Assembly: GCA_964536785.1 (NCBI GenBank)
Contig: CAZHYM010000002.1
Coordinates: 1-51,149 of the forward strand
Source of the DNA: CAZHYM01 sp964536785
Lineage (GTDB): Bacteria; Patescibacteriota; Saccharimonadia; Saccharimonadales; Saccharimonadaceae
Direction: 5' to 3'
Length of the DNA: 51,149 bases
The translations under genes were made by a program, and so were the position numbers. The notes below the pieces were generated by a model. That model did not search any database. It saw only the letters and a list, made by a program, of their open reading frames with translations, and was not told the DNA's origin. The first letter of the stretch is position 1. Every line of letters starts with the position of its first letter. Positions 1-7,559 of this stretch are shown here, one piece after another.

Positions 1-28
1 AAGCATACTAATAGTCCCATCGCCTTTT
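1..28 (+). rRNA. 23S rRNA, 3' end only
   Basis: The window opens with a TACTAAT-containing stretch that matches the conserved 3' terminus of bacterial 23S rRNA, just upstream of a clear 5S gene. Only the last few tens of bases are present. The exact end is uncertain because the pairing 5' end of the 23S lies outside the window. Confidence 0.7.
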
Positions 29-35
29 TTATGCC

Positions 36-76
36 CTTGTCGTTAAAGTAATGCTTGCATTACTTGTGACGATGAG
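36..76 (+). other. Long hairpin in 23S-5S spacer
   Basis: Positions 36-53 pair almost completely with 58-76: an 8-bp perfect inner stem (46-53 with 58-65), one bulged G at 66, then a 10-bp outer stem with a few G-U pairs. The loop is CTTG. Its place just after the 23S end suggests an rRNA precursor processing stem (inference). Confidence 0.6.
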
Positions 77-170
77 GTCGACTTGACTAGTATTTGGTGT
101 TTAGTAACACCCGTTGCGTTTACAATCAGTTTTTTTACTTAAACTTACCGTGTCTGTAAGGACATCGAAG

Positions 171-216
171 CGAGACTTTGACCCACTGACTCAAGATGTG
201 TCAGCCCAAAGAGTCG
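171..216 (+). other. Hairpin immediately upstream of 5S rRNA
   Basis: CGA at 171-173 pairs with TCG at 214-216. A tandem G-A/A-G mismatch follows, then CTTTG at 176-180 with CAAAG at 207-211, and inner CTGAC at 186-190 with GTCAG at 200-204. The structure ends about ten bases before 5S and may guide 5S 5'-end maturation. Confidence 0.45.
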
Positions 217-225
217 AAAGTCTTA

Positions 226-336
226 CTTCGGTGCCCATAGCGTCAGGGAAACACCTGTTCTCATTCCGAACACAGAAGTTAAGCCTGATAGCGGCGATTA
301 TACTGCCAAAAGTGGGAAACTAGCACGGTGCCGAAT
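226..336 (+). rRNA. rrf: 5S rRNA
   Basis: The sequence contains the universal 5S core (GGGAAACACCTG, then CATTCCGAACACAGAAGTTAAG split around position 270). The ends pair as helix I: 227-235 with 327-335, nine base pairs including two central G-U pairs. Length is about 110 nt, usual for 5S. It follows the 23S end by about 200 nt in the normal 23S-5S order and is followed directly by an intrinsic terminator. Confidence 0.95.
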
Positions 337-341
337 TATAG

Positions 342-372
342 AAAAGCTCTCCGAAAGGGGAGTTTTTCTTTT
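342..372 (+). terminator. rRNA operon intrinsic terminator
   Basis: An 11-bp stem (342-352 with 357-367), closed by a GAAA tetraloop, runs straight into a T-rich tail. It ends the rRNA transcript seven bases after 5S. Confidence 0.9.
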
Positions 373-615
373 TAGCGTAATTGGTTAGATGCGAGCTCTG
401 CTATTATTACACCAATGAATTATTAAGCCAGCAATTGATCAAATAAAATGTCTCCATAAACGAAAACAACCCTACTCGCAAATGGGTCATTTTCGTTAGT
501 GTGTGTAAAGTCTGTTTTATATTTAAAACAGGGTACCTCTATAATATCGCACTCTATGGATAAAAACAATAGCTTGAGCGCTTTATTTTTATTGATAATT
601 ATGTCATAATAACCA
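373..615. other. Gene-free stretch with two hairpins
   Basis: No convincing ORF is present. Two hairpins stand out: AACGAAAA at 459-466 with TTTTCGTT at 490-497, with an inner ACCC/GGGT pair, and CTGTTTTA at 512-519 with TAAAACAG at 524-531 around a TATT loop. I see no match to SRP RNA, tmRNA, RNase P RNA or a tRNA. It could hold a small RNA or simply be spacer. Confidence 0.3.
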
Positions 616-644
616 TTGACATTTTGTCATGTTTATGCTATTAT
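616..644 (+). promoter_or_regulatory. Promoter of the KGG protein gene
   Basis: TTGACA (616-621), a 17-bp spacer and TATTAT (639-644) with an extended -10 TG at 636-637. TGACA-TTT-TGTCA (617-629) forms an inverted repeat over the -35, a possible operator. The stretch ATGTTTATGCTA (629-640) recurs in the promoter at 16959. Confidence 0.85.
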
Positions 645-686
645 TATTTCATCCACATATCAAATGTGAGTTAATAAGGAGTGAAT

Positions 687-884
687 ATGGCTGGAACTAA
701 AGAAGGCGGGCAAAAAGCCGCTTTAGCCAATAAGCTAAAATACGGATCTGATTTTTATGCAAAGATCGGTCGTAAAGGTGGAAAAAACGGTCGGACTGGC
801 GGATTCGCTGCTAACCCTGAACTAGCAAAAATTGCTGGCGCTAAGGGTGGACGAATCTCCAGACGCGGTAAAGCCAAGGCTTAA
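687..884 (+). CDS. KGG-repeat (YciG-like) small basic protein
   Basis: A 65-residue, Gly/Lys-rich protein with repeated KGG/RKGG units (IGRKGGKNGRTGGF, then AKGGRISRRGKAKA). This pattern is that of the 'stress-induced' KGG motif family (YciG/GsiB-like). The biochemical role of the family is unclear; links to stress or stationary phase are known for relatives. The ATG at 687 is preferred over the in-frame GTG at 681 because AAGGAG (676-681) sits five bases before it. It has its own strong promoter and a terminator right after the stop, so it is probably monocistronic and highly expressed. The very basic tail would allow nucleic-acid binding, which is only inference. Confidence 0.8.
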   Translation: MAGTKEGGQKAALANKLKYGSDFYAKIGRKGGKNGRTGGFAANPELAKIAGAKGGRISRRGKAKA

Positions 885-891
885 ATGGTAA

Positions 892-925
892 AAAATAAGG
901 CAGAAGATCCTGCCTTATTTTTATT
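892..925. terminator. Bidirectional terminator between convergent genes
   Basis: A 12-bp perfect stem (892-903 with 910-921) is flanked by A-rich and T-rich tails, so it can end both the KGG gene and the minus-strand ImmA-like gene. Confidence 0.85.
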
Positions 926-928
926 GTA

Positions 929-1357
929 CTAACTGCGCTTTGATTTCCACTTATTGCTGCATGCAAGGCAATAGTAGTCTGCGTTCTTATCTTGATATCC
1001 GGTTGAATTGCAGGCTGGGCACTCACTTTTTTTATAAACCCAATCTCTATAGCTATCTAGGTGCTCTTCAGCCAGGGAGTTATCAAATTCAATTTGGTAT
1101 TTCGGGCAAAGAGTCTTTTTTGTTAAGCTCCAAGCTTCTGATTCCATCTTTAAGCGATCGATGTCGTATTTATATGATTCGTGACCTAGCGAATAATGAG
1201 CTAGCTCGTGTAATAAGAGCAACTGGTAATTATCAGATTGAGGGTTGTGATAGACGGTGTTTTTTTTGGCGCAATAATAAAAGTTCTCATCTTCGTTAAA
1301 TATTAAATTCGGAAAATCTTCTTTGATTTTGCTGATAAACTGGCTCTGGCTAATCAT
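929..1357 (-). CDS. ImmA/IrrE-like zinc peptidase with C-terminal zinc ribbon
   Basis: 142 residues. HELAH at 50-54 is a gluzincin HExxH site, and a Glu near 72-74 (MESEAW) is the likely third zinc ligand, as in ImmA/IrrE (COG2856, PF06114). After it comes a four-Cys ribbon (C113, C116, C130, C133). Family members cleave repressors (ImmA on ImmR, IrrE on DdrO); here no repressor gene is adjacent and the target is unknown. The start ATG overlaps the stop of the upstream ROK gene as ATGA, so the two are translationally coupled. The ribbon makes it different from typical ImmA. Confidence is good for a metallopeptidase and lower for regulatory function. Confidence 0.7.
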   Translation of the reverse strand: MISQSQFISKIKEDFPNLIFNEDENFYYCAKKNTVYHNPQSDNYQLLLLHELAHYSLGHESYKYDIDRLKMESEAWSLTKKTLCPKYQIEFDNSLAEEHLDSYRDWVYKKSECPACNSTGYQDKNADYYCLACSNKWKSKRS

Positions 1358-2175
1358 ATATTAAGATAAATATTCTCGCTTGCCAAACGATAGCAACCAA
1401 TAAGTACCGCATCTTCTTTGTAGACAGAGGGGATAATTTTTGGTCGGTCTAGGTTATCAGGCAGCTTCTCGTCAATCAGTCTAGTGAGATAGCCGGCGTA
1501 ATTGCTAAAGTGTTCTCCCATGCTTCCGCCGATTATTATTAGATTGGGCTGAATTATTGGGATTAGCACAAGTAAACCTCTCGATATTCTATCGGCTACT
1601 GCCTGCCACATACCGGGGCTGGTTATCTCTGAAGCTTTTCTGTCATAAGCCTCAACTATTGCTCTGCCAGATGCAAATTTCTCCCATTCTCTAGTGATGC
1701 CATCATATTCGATCATTGTAAGCCCTGCTTCGGTATTGAGCAGTCCAGGGATCAGTTTGCCCTTAATTATGAATCCTGAGCCTATTCCGGCGCCAATATT
1801 TAGATATATTACGTTGTCGTATTCTTTTGGCAGAGTGGTCGTTTCGGCAATCCCAGCAAGGTTTGCATCGTTTTCTAGTAGCACATCGACTTTAAAGTCT
1901 TTTGATAGGAGATTTGCGATATCTAGCCCGATCCAATCGTCGCCTAGATTGCTGCACCAATGAATCCTGTTGTTTTTTACAATACCCGGGACTCCAACAA
2001 TTATTTTATTGAATTTGTAGTTAGAGAACGAGCTAGCTATGGTTGCTTGGATTAGTTCAAGCCATTCTCCAGACTGCTTGGGAGTCTCAAATTTAGTTTT
2101 TTCGAGTATTTTTCCGCTCTTATCTAAACAGGCGACTATTGTTTTAGTGCTACCGATGTCCACCGCTATTATCAT
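1354..2175 (-). CDS. ROK-family sugar kinase or regulator homologue
   Basis: 273 residues from the ATG at 2175. The first phosphate motif DIGSTKT is at the N terminus, NDANLAG holds the catalytic Asp region, GAGIGSGFII is phosphate motif 2, and IIIGGSMGE lies near the C terminus: the ASKHA fold of ROK glucokinases. The Cys-rich zinc motif (CxCGxxGC) normally found after the second phosphate motif is missing; only NTEAGLTMIE remains. Substrate is therefore uncertain (a hexose is likely). I chose 2175 rather than 2229 because a TATAAT lies six bases upstream, giving a leaderless transcript. It is coupled to the downstream peptidase by a 4-nt overlap. Confidence 0.8.
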   Translation of the reverse strand: MIIAVDIGSTKTIVACLDKSGKILEKTKFETPKQSGEWLELIQATIASSFSNYKFNKIIVGVPGIVKNNRIHWCSNLGDDWIGLDIANLLSKDFKVDVLLENDANLAGIAETTTLPKEYDNVIYLNIGAGIGSGFIIKGKLIPGLLNTEAGLTMIEYDGITREWEKFASGRAIVEAYDRKASEITSPGMWQAVADRISRGLLVLIPIIQPNLIIIGGSMGEHFSNYAGYLTRLIDEKLPDNLDRPKIIPSVYKEDAVLIGCYRLASENIYLNI

Positions 2176-2181
2176 GGCTTT

Positions 2182-2187
2182 ATTATA
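2182..2187 (-). promoter_or_regulatory. -10 of ROK gene, leaderless arrangement
   Basis: TATAAT on the minus strand ends six bases before the ATG at 2175, so transcription should start at or next to the A of the start codon. No strong -35 is visible. Confidence 0.6.
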
Positions 2188-2201
2188 ACATGTGATTAGA
2201 G

Positions 2202-2207
2202 TATAAT
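2202..2207 (+). promoter_or_regulatory. -10 of the small surface-protein gene
   Basis: TATAAT with a weak -35-like TTTATT 17 bp upstream (2179-2184). Unlike the divergent ROK gene, this gene has a short leader with GAGGA (2220-2224) six bases before its ATG. Confidence 0.55.
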
Positions 2208-2230
2208 TAATACAAAAGCGAGGACCCAAA

Positions 2231-2650
2231 ATGAATGTAAGATATATTATTCATGATCAGACCTTTAAAAAATTTTTAGTAGGTTTGGTCGTATTGGTGG
2301 GGTTGACTGGATTGGGAATTTATTCAGCAAAGAATATTTTGCCAAGTGTAAACGATAAAATTGCAAAAACTAATGACGTTGAAACTGGTAAAACAGATAT
2401 CGAAAAAACTTTGACCAAGCCACCGGTTGATTCTCTAGTAGAGAGCGAAGACGATTATGATCAAAATTCGACTAAAACGAATCAATCTCAAGCCGACGAT
2501 AGCTCAAGCAAGCAGCAAGAGACTGAACAACTAAAAAGTAGCGACTCTTTGCCAACTACTGGCAACAACGGCGTTCTAAATCAGGCAGTTGCCTTAGGAA
2601 TAATTACATTTAGTTTTGCTCACATATTTCAAATCAGAAATAAATTTTAA
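2231..2650 (+). CDS. Small sortase-anchored surface protein (LPTTG)
   Basis: 139 residues. An N-terminal hydrophobic segment (about 15-31) serves as signal peptide or anchor. A hydrophilic Ser/Thr/Asp/Gln-rich stalk of about 75 residues follows. The end is a classic sortase signal: LPTTG, then a hydrophobic stretch and a short basic tail (IRNKF). The low-complexity body gives no function; it may be a spacer or mucin-like coat protein. Start is set by GAGGA six bases upstream. No sortase is encoded in the window. Related in layout to the larger adhesin at 17272. Confidence 0.7.
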   Translation: MNVRYIIHDQTFKKFLVGLVVLVGLTGLGIYSAKNILPSVNDKIAKTNDVETGKTDIEKTLTKPPVDSLVESEDDYDQNSTKTNQSQADDSSSKQQETEQLKSSDSLPTTGNNGVLNQAVALGIITFSFAHIFQIRNKF

Positions 2651-2659
2651 ACAGTTGTA

Positions 2660-2688
2660 TTGATAGGGCTTTTGAGGTAGAATTATAT
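2660..2688 (+). promoter_or_regulatory. Putative rpsA promoter
   Basis: TTGATA (2660-2665), a 17-bp spacer and TTATAT (2683-2688). The leader to the ATG would be about 75 nt. Confidence 0.5.
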
Positions 2689-2769
2689 GTAATCTATCAG
2701 GTGTATTAGGCGTGACTCTAAACTTTACCCTGAAGAAATATTATTAAGGAAGGAGTCTAAGATAGACTT

Positions 2770-3828
2770 ATGGCAAAAGCCAATATAACAATGGATGAGC
2801 TTCTAGCTCAGAATGATATTAAATCTTTAAACCAGGGAGACGTGGTTGAGGGGAAAGTATTATCAGTTAAAAAACATGAAATCTTGATTGATCTCGGCGC
2901 ACAAGGCGTAGGAATAGTGCCTCGCAGAGAAGTAGAATTTTCAAAAAAGCTTGAAATCGGTGAAGAAGTAACCGCAAGTGTAATCGAATCCGAATTAGAG
3001 GGAGGAGAGGTTTTGCTTTCACTCAGGAAGGCAGCAAAAGATCGAGGCTGGGAAGAGTCCGCCAAGATTATGGAAAATGAAGAGATTATTGAAGTTCAAC
3101 CTTTTGACGCTAACAGAGGCGGACTGTTGATAGAATACGAAGGAGTAAGGGGCTTCTTGCCTGTTTCTCAGTTGTCTGCTGAGCATTATCCAAGAGTTTC
3201 ATCAAACGACAAAGACGAAATTCTTCAAAAATTAAATATTCTGATTGGTCAAAAACTTAGAGTTAGAATTATCGATGCTGATCGAAAAACTAACAAGTTA
3301 ATTTTTAGTGAAAAAGCGGCTGTTAAGGATGGTTTAGCGGAACTGTTCGGTAAATTAACCGTTGGTGATACTATAAAAGGTGTTGTAACCGGGGTTGTTG
3401 ATTTCGGCGTATTTGTTAATGTTGATGGAATTGAGGGTCTAGTACATATCTCAGAAATTAGCTGGGAGCGAGTAACTGATCCTACAAATTACGTAAAAGT
3501 TGGTCAGATCATCGAAGCAAAAATTATCGATATAGACAAAGACAGGTTGAGCCTGAGCATGAAACAATTAACTGCTGACCCGTGGTTAAGTGAAGTTGAG
3601 AAGTTTAATAAGGGTGATGAAGTAGAAGGCACTATAACTAGAATTACACCATTTGGTGCCTTTGTGCAGATTAGTCCTTCTGTTGAGGCGTTAGTGCATG
3701 TGTCTGAGCTCGGCGGCGGAAGTGATGTCAATCCAGAGAACATCTTTACCCTTAACGAGAAAAAGAAGTTTAAAGTTTTAGAGATCGACAAACCTTCGCG
3801 CAAAATTTCTTTGTGCCTAGCAAAATAG
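2770..3828 (+). CDS. rpsA: Ribosomal protein bS1 (four S1 domains)
   Basis: 352 residues with four S1 OB-fold repeats at roughly 21-88, 105-176, 197-267 and 283-352. The later repeats show the FGVFV/FGAFV and GLVHIS/ALVHVS signatures. S1 helps the 30S subunit bind structured mRNA. E. coli S1 has six domains; four-domain forms are common in other phyla. The nearest Shine-Dalgarno (GGAG, 2752-2755) is 14 bases from the ATG, unusually far, and a TAA just upstream excludes a longer in-frame start. infB follows 38 bases later, probably in the same transcript. Confidence 0.92.
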   Translation: MAKANITMDELLAQNDIKSLNQGDVVEGKVLSVKKHEILIDLGAQGVGIVPRREVEFSKKLEIGEEVTASVIESELEGGEVLLSLRKAAKDRGWEESAKIMENEEIIEVQPFDANRGGLLIEYEGVRGFLPVSQLSAEHYPRVSSNDKDEILQKLNILIGQKLRVRIIDADRKTNKLIFSEKAAVKDGLAELFGKLTVGDTIKGVVTGVVDFGVFVNVDGIEGLVHISEISWERVTDPTNYVKVGQIIEAKIIDIDKDRLSLSMKQLTADPWLSEVEKFNKGDEVEGTITRITPFGAFVQISPSVEALVHVSELGGGSDVNPENIFTLNEKKKFKVLEIDKPSRKISLCLAK

Positions 3829-3866
3829 TTTATAAATAACTCCAGTCGGAGTGTGAGGAGTACAAA

Positions 3867-5639
3867 ATGGAGCAAGATAAGGTAATCAGGATAGGTGACT
3901 TTATAACAGTCAATGAGCTTGCTTCAGTTTTGAATATTTCTGTTGCTAGCTTAGTGGGAGAGTTGTTTAAAAATGGTATAGTTGCGACAATCAATCAGCA
4001 GATTGACTTTGATACGGTTGCGATTATCCTAGAGGAACTTGGTATTGAGGCTAAATTAGAGCGTGCAGAGCGCAAAGTGAGAGAAGTTGAAAGACATGTT
4101 TTAAGTGATAAAGCTTCAGAAAGGCCTCCGATTGTAGCAATCATGGGCCATGTTGATCATGGTAAAACTAGCTTGCTTGATTATATTCTTAGGACAGAAG
4201 TGGCGCAAAAAGAAGCAGGTGGCATCACGCAGTATATTTCAGCCTATCAAACTACCTACAAGAATAGAATTATAACTCTACTCGACACACCTGGTCATGA
4301 GGCTTTCGCGGCAGTTCGTCAGCACGGAGCAACACTTACTGACATTGTCGTAATTGTTGTTGCTGCGGATGATGGAGTTAAACCTCAGACTATAGAAGCT
4401 ATCAAATTTGCTGAATCAGCAAATGCTAAAATAATTGTTGCAATCAACAAGGTTGATAAGCCAACGGTTGATATCAACCGCGTTATGTCTCAACTAGCTA
4501 CCGATCATCGTTTAAACCCCGAAGAGTGGGGCGGGGAAACTATTATGATACCTGTTTCGGCTAAAACTGGCGAAGGCATTGATAAATTACTGGACTCAAT
4601 TTTATTAGTTGCCGACATGGAAGAGCTTAAGGCCGATACGCAAAATACATTAGCGGAAGGCCTTGTTATTGAATCACAGATTCAAAAAGGCAAAGGCTTC
4701 ATCGTAGGGCTGCTTGTTGAACAAGGTGAACTAAAGGTTGGAGATTGTCTAGTTGCTGGTCCAAATTATGCAAAAGTTCGCACTATTGTGGATTTTAAGG
4801 GTAGGCCAATTAAAAAAGCCGGGCCTTCGACCCCAGTGACCATTACTGGTTTCAAGACTTTGCCAAATTTTGGAGAGATTTTTCAAGAATTTAAAAACGA
4901 GCGTGAGGCTAGGGCTTCATCTAGTCAAAATCGAATTAATTCCGCTGCGTCATCAGCAACTAGTAATGTGACAAGTAGTGATTTGTTAAACATGATGAAA
5001 CAATTCGACGATGCCAAGAACTATAATCTAGTTATCAAAGCTGATGTCCAGGGCAGTTTAACATCGATCATAGATAGTCTGAAGATGATAGATGCTAATG
5101 GAGAAGTTAAGCTTAATATCGTTAGTTCAGGAATCGGTGACATTACTGAAAATGATTTAAAAATGGCAGCCGGTGGCAATACGACAATCTATGGGTTTAA
5201 TGTTAATGTTTCTTCTTCGGTTAAGCGATTAGCAACTTTAGCTAAAGTCCCTGTAAAAATTTATAAAGTGATTTATGAACTGATAGACGATAGTCGACGG
5301 GCTATCGAATCCATGCTTGAACCGGAAATAAAGATAATTGAAGTTGGTAAACTAAAAGTAAAAGGCGTATTTAAAATAAATAAGGACAAGATCATAGCTG
5401 GAGGCTTAGTGACTCAGGGCAAATTAATGCCTGGCCTGGCAGCTAGGCTTAAGCGAGACAAACAAGTGATTGGTGAACTTGAAGTTGAATCAGTCGAGAG
5501 AAATAAACTTGAAGTCAAAGAAGTTCTAGAAGGTGAAATGTGTGGTTTGTCACTTAAGGCTAAGGGCAAAATTAAAATGGAAATTGATGATCAGCTAGAA
5601 TTTTATAGGCGTGAGATAATTCCTAAGAAGCTGAAATAG
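3867..5639 (+). CDS. infB: Translation initiation factor IF-2
   Basis: 590 residues. A short N-terminal IF2N-type segment (about 5-60) lacks the long extension seen in E. coli. The G domain starts near 86 with GHVDHGKT (94-101), DTPGHE, NKVD and SAKTGEG. Domains II, III and IV (fMet-tRNA binding) follow. It is a GTPase that brings fMet-tRNA to the 30S subunit and promotes subunit joining. GAGGAG about seven bases before the ATG fixes the start, and a small ACTCC/GGAGT hairpin lies in the gap after rpsA. Fmt and Def, which make and remove the formyl group, are encoded a few hundred bases downstream on the other strand. Confidence 0.97.
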   Translation: MEQDKVIRIGDFITVNELASVLNISVASLVGELFKNGIVATINQQIDFDTVAIILEELGIEAKLERAERKVREVERHVLSDKASERPPIVAIMGHVDHGKTSLLDYILRTEVAQKEAGGITQYISAYQTTYKNRIITLLDTPGHEAFAAVRQHGATLTDIVVIVVAADDGVKPQTIEAIKFAESANAKIIVAINKVDKPTVDINRVMSQLATDHRLNPEEWGGETIMIPVSAKTGEGIDKLLDSILLVADMEELKADTQNTLAEGLVIESQIQKGKGFIVGLLVEQGELKVGDCLVAGPNYAKVRTIVDFKGRPIKKAGPSTPVTITGFKTLPNFGEIFQEFKNEREARASSSQNRINSAASSATSNVTSSDLLNMMKQFDDAKNYNLVIKADVQGSLTSIIDSLKMIDANGEVKLNIVSSGIGDITENDLKMAAGGNTTIYGFNVNVSSSVKRLATLAKVPVKIYKVIYELIDDSRRAIESMLEPEIKIIEVGKLKVKGVFKINKDKIIAGGLVTQGKLMPGLAARLKRDKQVIGELEVESVERNKLEVKEVLEGEMCGLSLKAKGKIKMEIDDQLEFYRREIIPKKLK

Positions 5640-5685
5640 GTCGCTTTTGTTTTTTGTAGCAATAGGGTAAAATAATTGGTGTAAT

Positions 5686-6099
5686 ATGCTTAAGCTAAAT
5701 AATGATTTTCTGTTGGAAATGGGATTGGGCGACATGCCAGAGGAGCACAAGAAGCCTTTTTTGAAGTATGTCTATGAACAACTTGAATTAAGAGTTGGTG
5801 AGATCATTGCAAAAGGCATGACGCCTGATCAGATAAATGAATTCAAAAAAATCGCTGCCAATGATAGCGTTTTTTCCGCAAAATGGTTAGGCGAGAACGA
5901 CCCTGGCTATAGGACAAATAATCTTTTTATCAATATTTTAGAGTCTACTGGATATGATGAACACGATCCAAGGGCTTTGATTAATTATGTATCGGCTCGC
6001 TGGCTTCAATTGAATAAACCCGATTATTCTCAGATAGTGGCTAATGAAATTTCCAATATACGTCGCGAAATAATGGACAATCGCGATAAATTAATTTGA
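5686..6099 (+). CDS. DUF5663-like small protein
   Basis: 137 residues, hydrophilic and probably mostly helical. The N-terminal half (NNDFLLEMGLGDMPEEHK, then a helix through RVGEIIAKGMTPDQINEF) resembles DUF5663 proteins that are frequent in CPR genomes, from memory of the family. No catalytic motif, signal or membrane segment is visible. A TAAAAT about 11 bases before the ATG suggests a separate promoter with a very short leader. Its last nine bases overlap the 3' end of the convergent fmt gene. Function unknown. Confidence 0.6.
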   Translation: MLKLNNDFLLEMGLGDMPEEHKKPFLKYVYEQLELRVGEIIAKGMTPDQINEFKKIAANDSVFSAKWLGENDPGYRTNNLFINILESTGYDEHDPRALINYVSARWLQLNKPDYSQIVANEISNIRREIMDNRDKLI

Positions 6100-6978
6100 T
6101 AATTTATAACCTCTAATAAATTCAGAGCTAGTCATGCTTTTGCCAGAAGGGCTTTGTAGTGTGATAATATTTAGATATCTTCCATCGGAGCCTTGAACGC
6201 TTAGCTCGCTTGCATTGTCTGAGTCGAATGCTTCTAAAATTATGACGGAGTGGCCAAAAAAATTATATTTTGGCTTTGGGTAATTCTGGTATGCTCTAAC
6301 TTGATTGTACAATTGTCTTGCGGTGAATTTTTCTGGTTTGATAAACCCGTCTGATTTTAATAAAAGCTTTGTGTAAGTAGCTTTAGCCTCGTCCTGTGGC
6401 TTAGCTTCAGGCTGCAGATTAAGCTGCTCGATGGTTTGGATGAGCATTTTTGATCCAATTTCGGCCAGTTTTTTATATAAGTATGTCTTAGATTCGCTTT
6501 TATTTAGACTGATTTTTTGTTTACTGTATATTGGCCCAGCGTCAATTTTGCTTGCTAACTTCATAATAGTAACCCCTGTGCAGCTGTCGTCATTCAAGAT
6601 AGCTGTTTCAATCGGAGAGGGCCCTCGGTAGGACGGCAATAGAGATGGATGAACATTGAGAATCCCATTGTTAAACTTTTTGATTATAGATTCGGGAATT
6701 ATCATACCAAAGCTAGCTAGGGCGCCAGTCTGCTTGTGCGAACTTTCTACGGCCTCTTCTAAATCTTTTTGGGAGCTAACCTGCTTAACGGGGATGCTAT
6801 GTAAATTAGCTAAAAGCTTCACAGCCGGGGAATGAAGTTGCTTGCCCCTGCCTTTTTTAAAGTCTGATTTCGTAATTACTAATTCAATTGGTATTTTAGC
6901 CTTGATTAGCTCATCTAGAATTTGAGCGCTAAAATCTTCAGTCCCAAAGAACACTAGAGGACTTAATCTCTTTGTCAT
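6091..6978 (-). CDS. fmt: Methionyl-tRNA formyltransferase
   Basis: 295 residues. VFFGTEDFSA opens the formyltransferase Rossmann fold. The active-site region NVHPSLLPSYRGPSPI carries the catalytic Asn and His, and SKIDAGPI carries the catalytic Asp. A C-terminal OB-like domain follows from about 195. It formylates Met-tRNA using 10-formyl-THF, producing the initiator used by IF-2. The start overlaps the 3' end of def by 41 bases, indicating a def-fmt operon. No Shine-Dalgarno better than a weak AAAGTGG is present, so coupling to def translation is likely. Confidence 0.95.
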   Translation of the reverse strand: MTKRLSPLVFFGTEDFSAQILDELIKAKIPIELVITKSDFKKGRGKQLHSPAVKLLANLHSIPVKQVSSQKDLEEAVESSHKQTGALASFGMIIPESIIKKFNNGILNVHPSLLPSYRGPSPIETAILNDDSCTGVTIMKLASKIDAGPIYSKQKISLNKSESKTYLYKKLAEIGSKMLIQTIEQLNLQPEAKPQDEAKATYTKLLLKSDGFIKPEKFTARQLYNQVRAYQNYPKPKYNFFGHSVIILEAFDSDNASELSVQGSDGRYLNIITLQSPSGKSMTSSEFIRGYKLSN

Positions 6979-7522
6979 AATCCACTTTCTCTAATTCTCC
7001 ACTTGAAGTTAATTTATAAAAAGCATCTTTATCGTTTTTTATATGGTCAACGAATGTTATGCCGTTTATATGGTCAATTTCGTGTTGTAGAGTCCTGGCC
7101 AGGAAACCTTCAGCTTTAACAAATATGGTTTCGCCATCAATATTCTTAGCTTTTACTTTTATCTTCGGTGATCGCATAATTTTGCCATAATAATCTGGCA
7201 CACTCAGACAGCCTTCAAAATCTTCCTCTAATTTTCCGCCTTGCTTGACTATTACTGGGTTTATTAGTGGCACAAAGGTCTTGTTATCTCGGTCCTCGAA
7301 GTCCTCTCGAACGATAATAACGCTCTTTAACTCCCCGATTTGAACGGCCGCTAGGGCTGTGCTAACTTCGTGCGGTCGGTTTTTTTCCCAATCTAAAGCC
7401 GCTTCTGTCATTTTACGAATTAGAGCTTTGGTTGAGCTGTCAATTTTAGTAATAATTTCCGAGGATTGTCTAAGCCGTTCGTCCGGCAAGGTAATGATAT
7501 CTTTGGTGCTGCCTGTTTTCAT
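6938..7522 (-). CDS. def: Peptide deformylase
   Basis: 194 residues. Motif 2 EGCLS supplies the metal-binding Cys and motif 3 HEIDH the two His and the catalytic Glu. Motif 1, normally GxGLAAxQ, appears as STALAAVQIG, so the first Gly positions have changed. The enzyme removes the N-formyl group from nascent proteins before methionine aminopeptidase (map at 13442) acts. The gene is first in the def-fmt operon, with TACAAT seven bases before the ATG (leaderless). Confidence 0.93.
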   Translation of the reverse strand: MKTGSTKDIITLPDERLRQSSEIITKIDSSTKALIRKMTEAALDWEKNRPHEVSTALAAVQIGELKSVIIVREDFEDRDNKTFVPLINPVIVKQGGKLEEDFEGCLSVPDYYGKIMRSPKIKVKAKNIDGETIFVKAEGFLARTLQHEIDHINGITFVDHIKNDKDAFYKLTSSGELEKVDYDKEIKSSSVLWD

Positions 7523-7529
7523 CTGTTAT

Positions 7530-7535
7530 ATTGTA
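7530..7535 (-). promoter_or_regulatory. -10 of def, leaderless arrangement
   Basis: TACAAT on the minus strand ends seven bases before the ATG at 7522. No Shine-Dalgarno fits in the gap. Confidence 0.55.
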
Positions 7536-7559
7536 CCAAAGTTCGTGTAAAATTTGAAA

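Noticed and set aside
114..323. 69-residue ORF over the 23S-5S spacer and 5S
   Set aside because: It runs through the 5S rRNA, lacks a ribosome site and resembles no protein.
940..1299. 119-residue plus-strand ORF
   Set aside because: It is antisense to the ImmA-like gene, whose HExxH and Cys pairs show the real frame.
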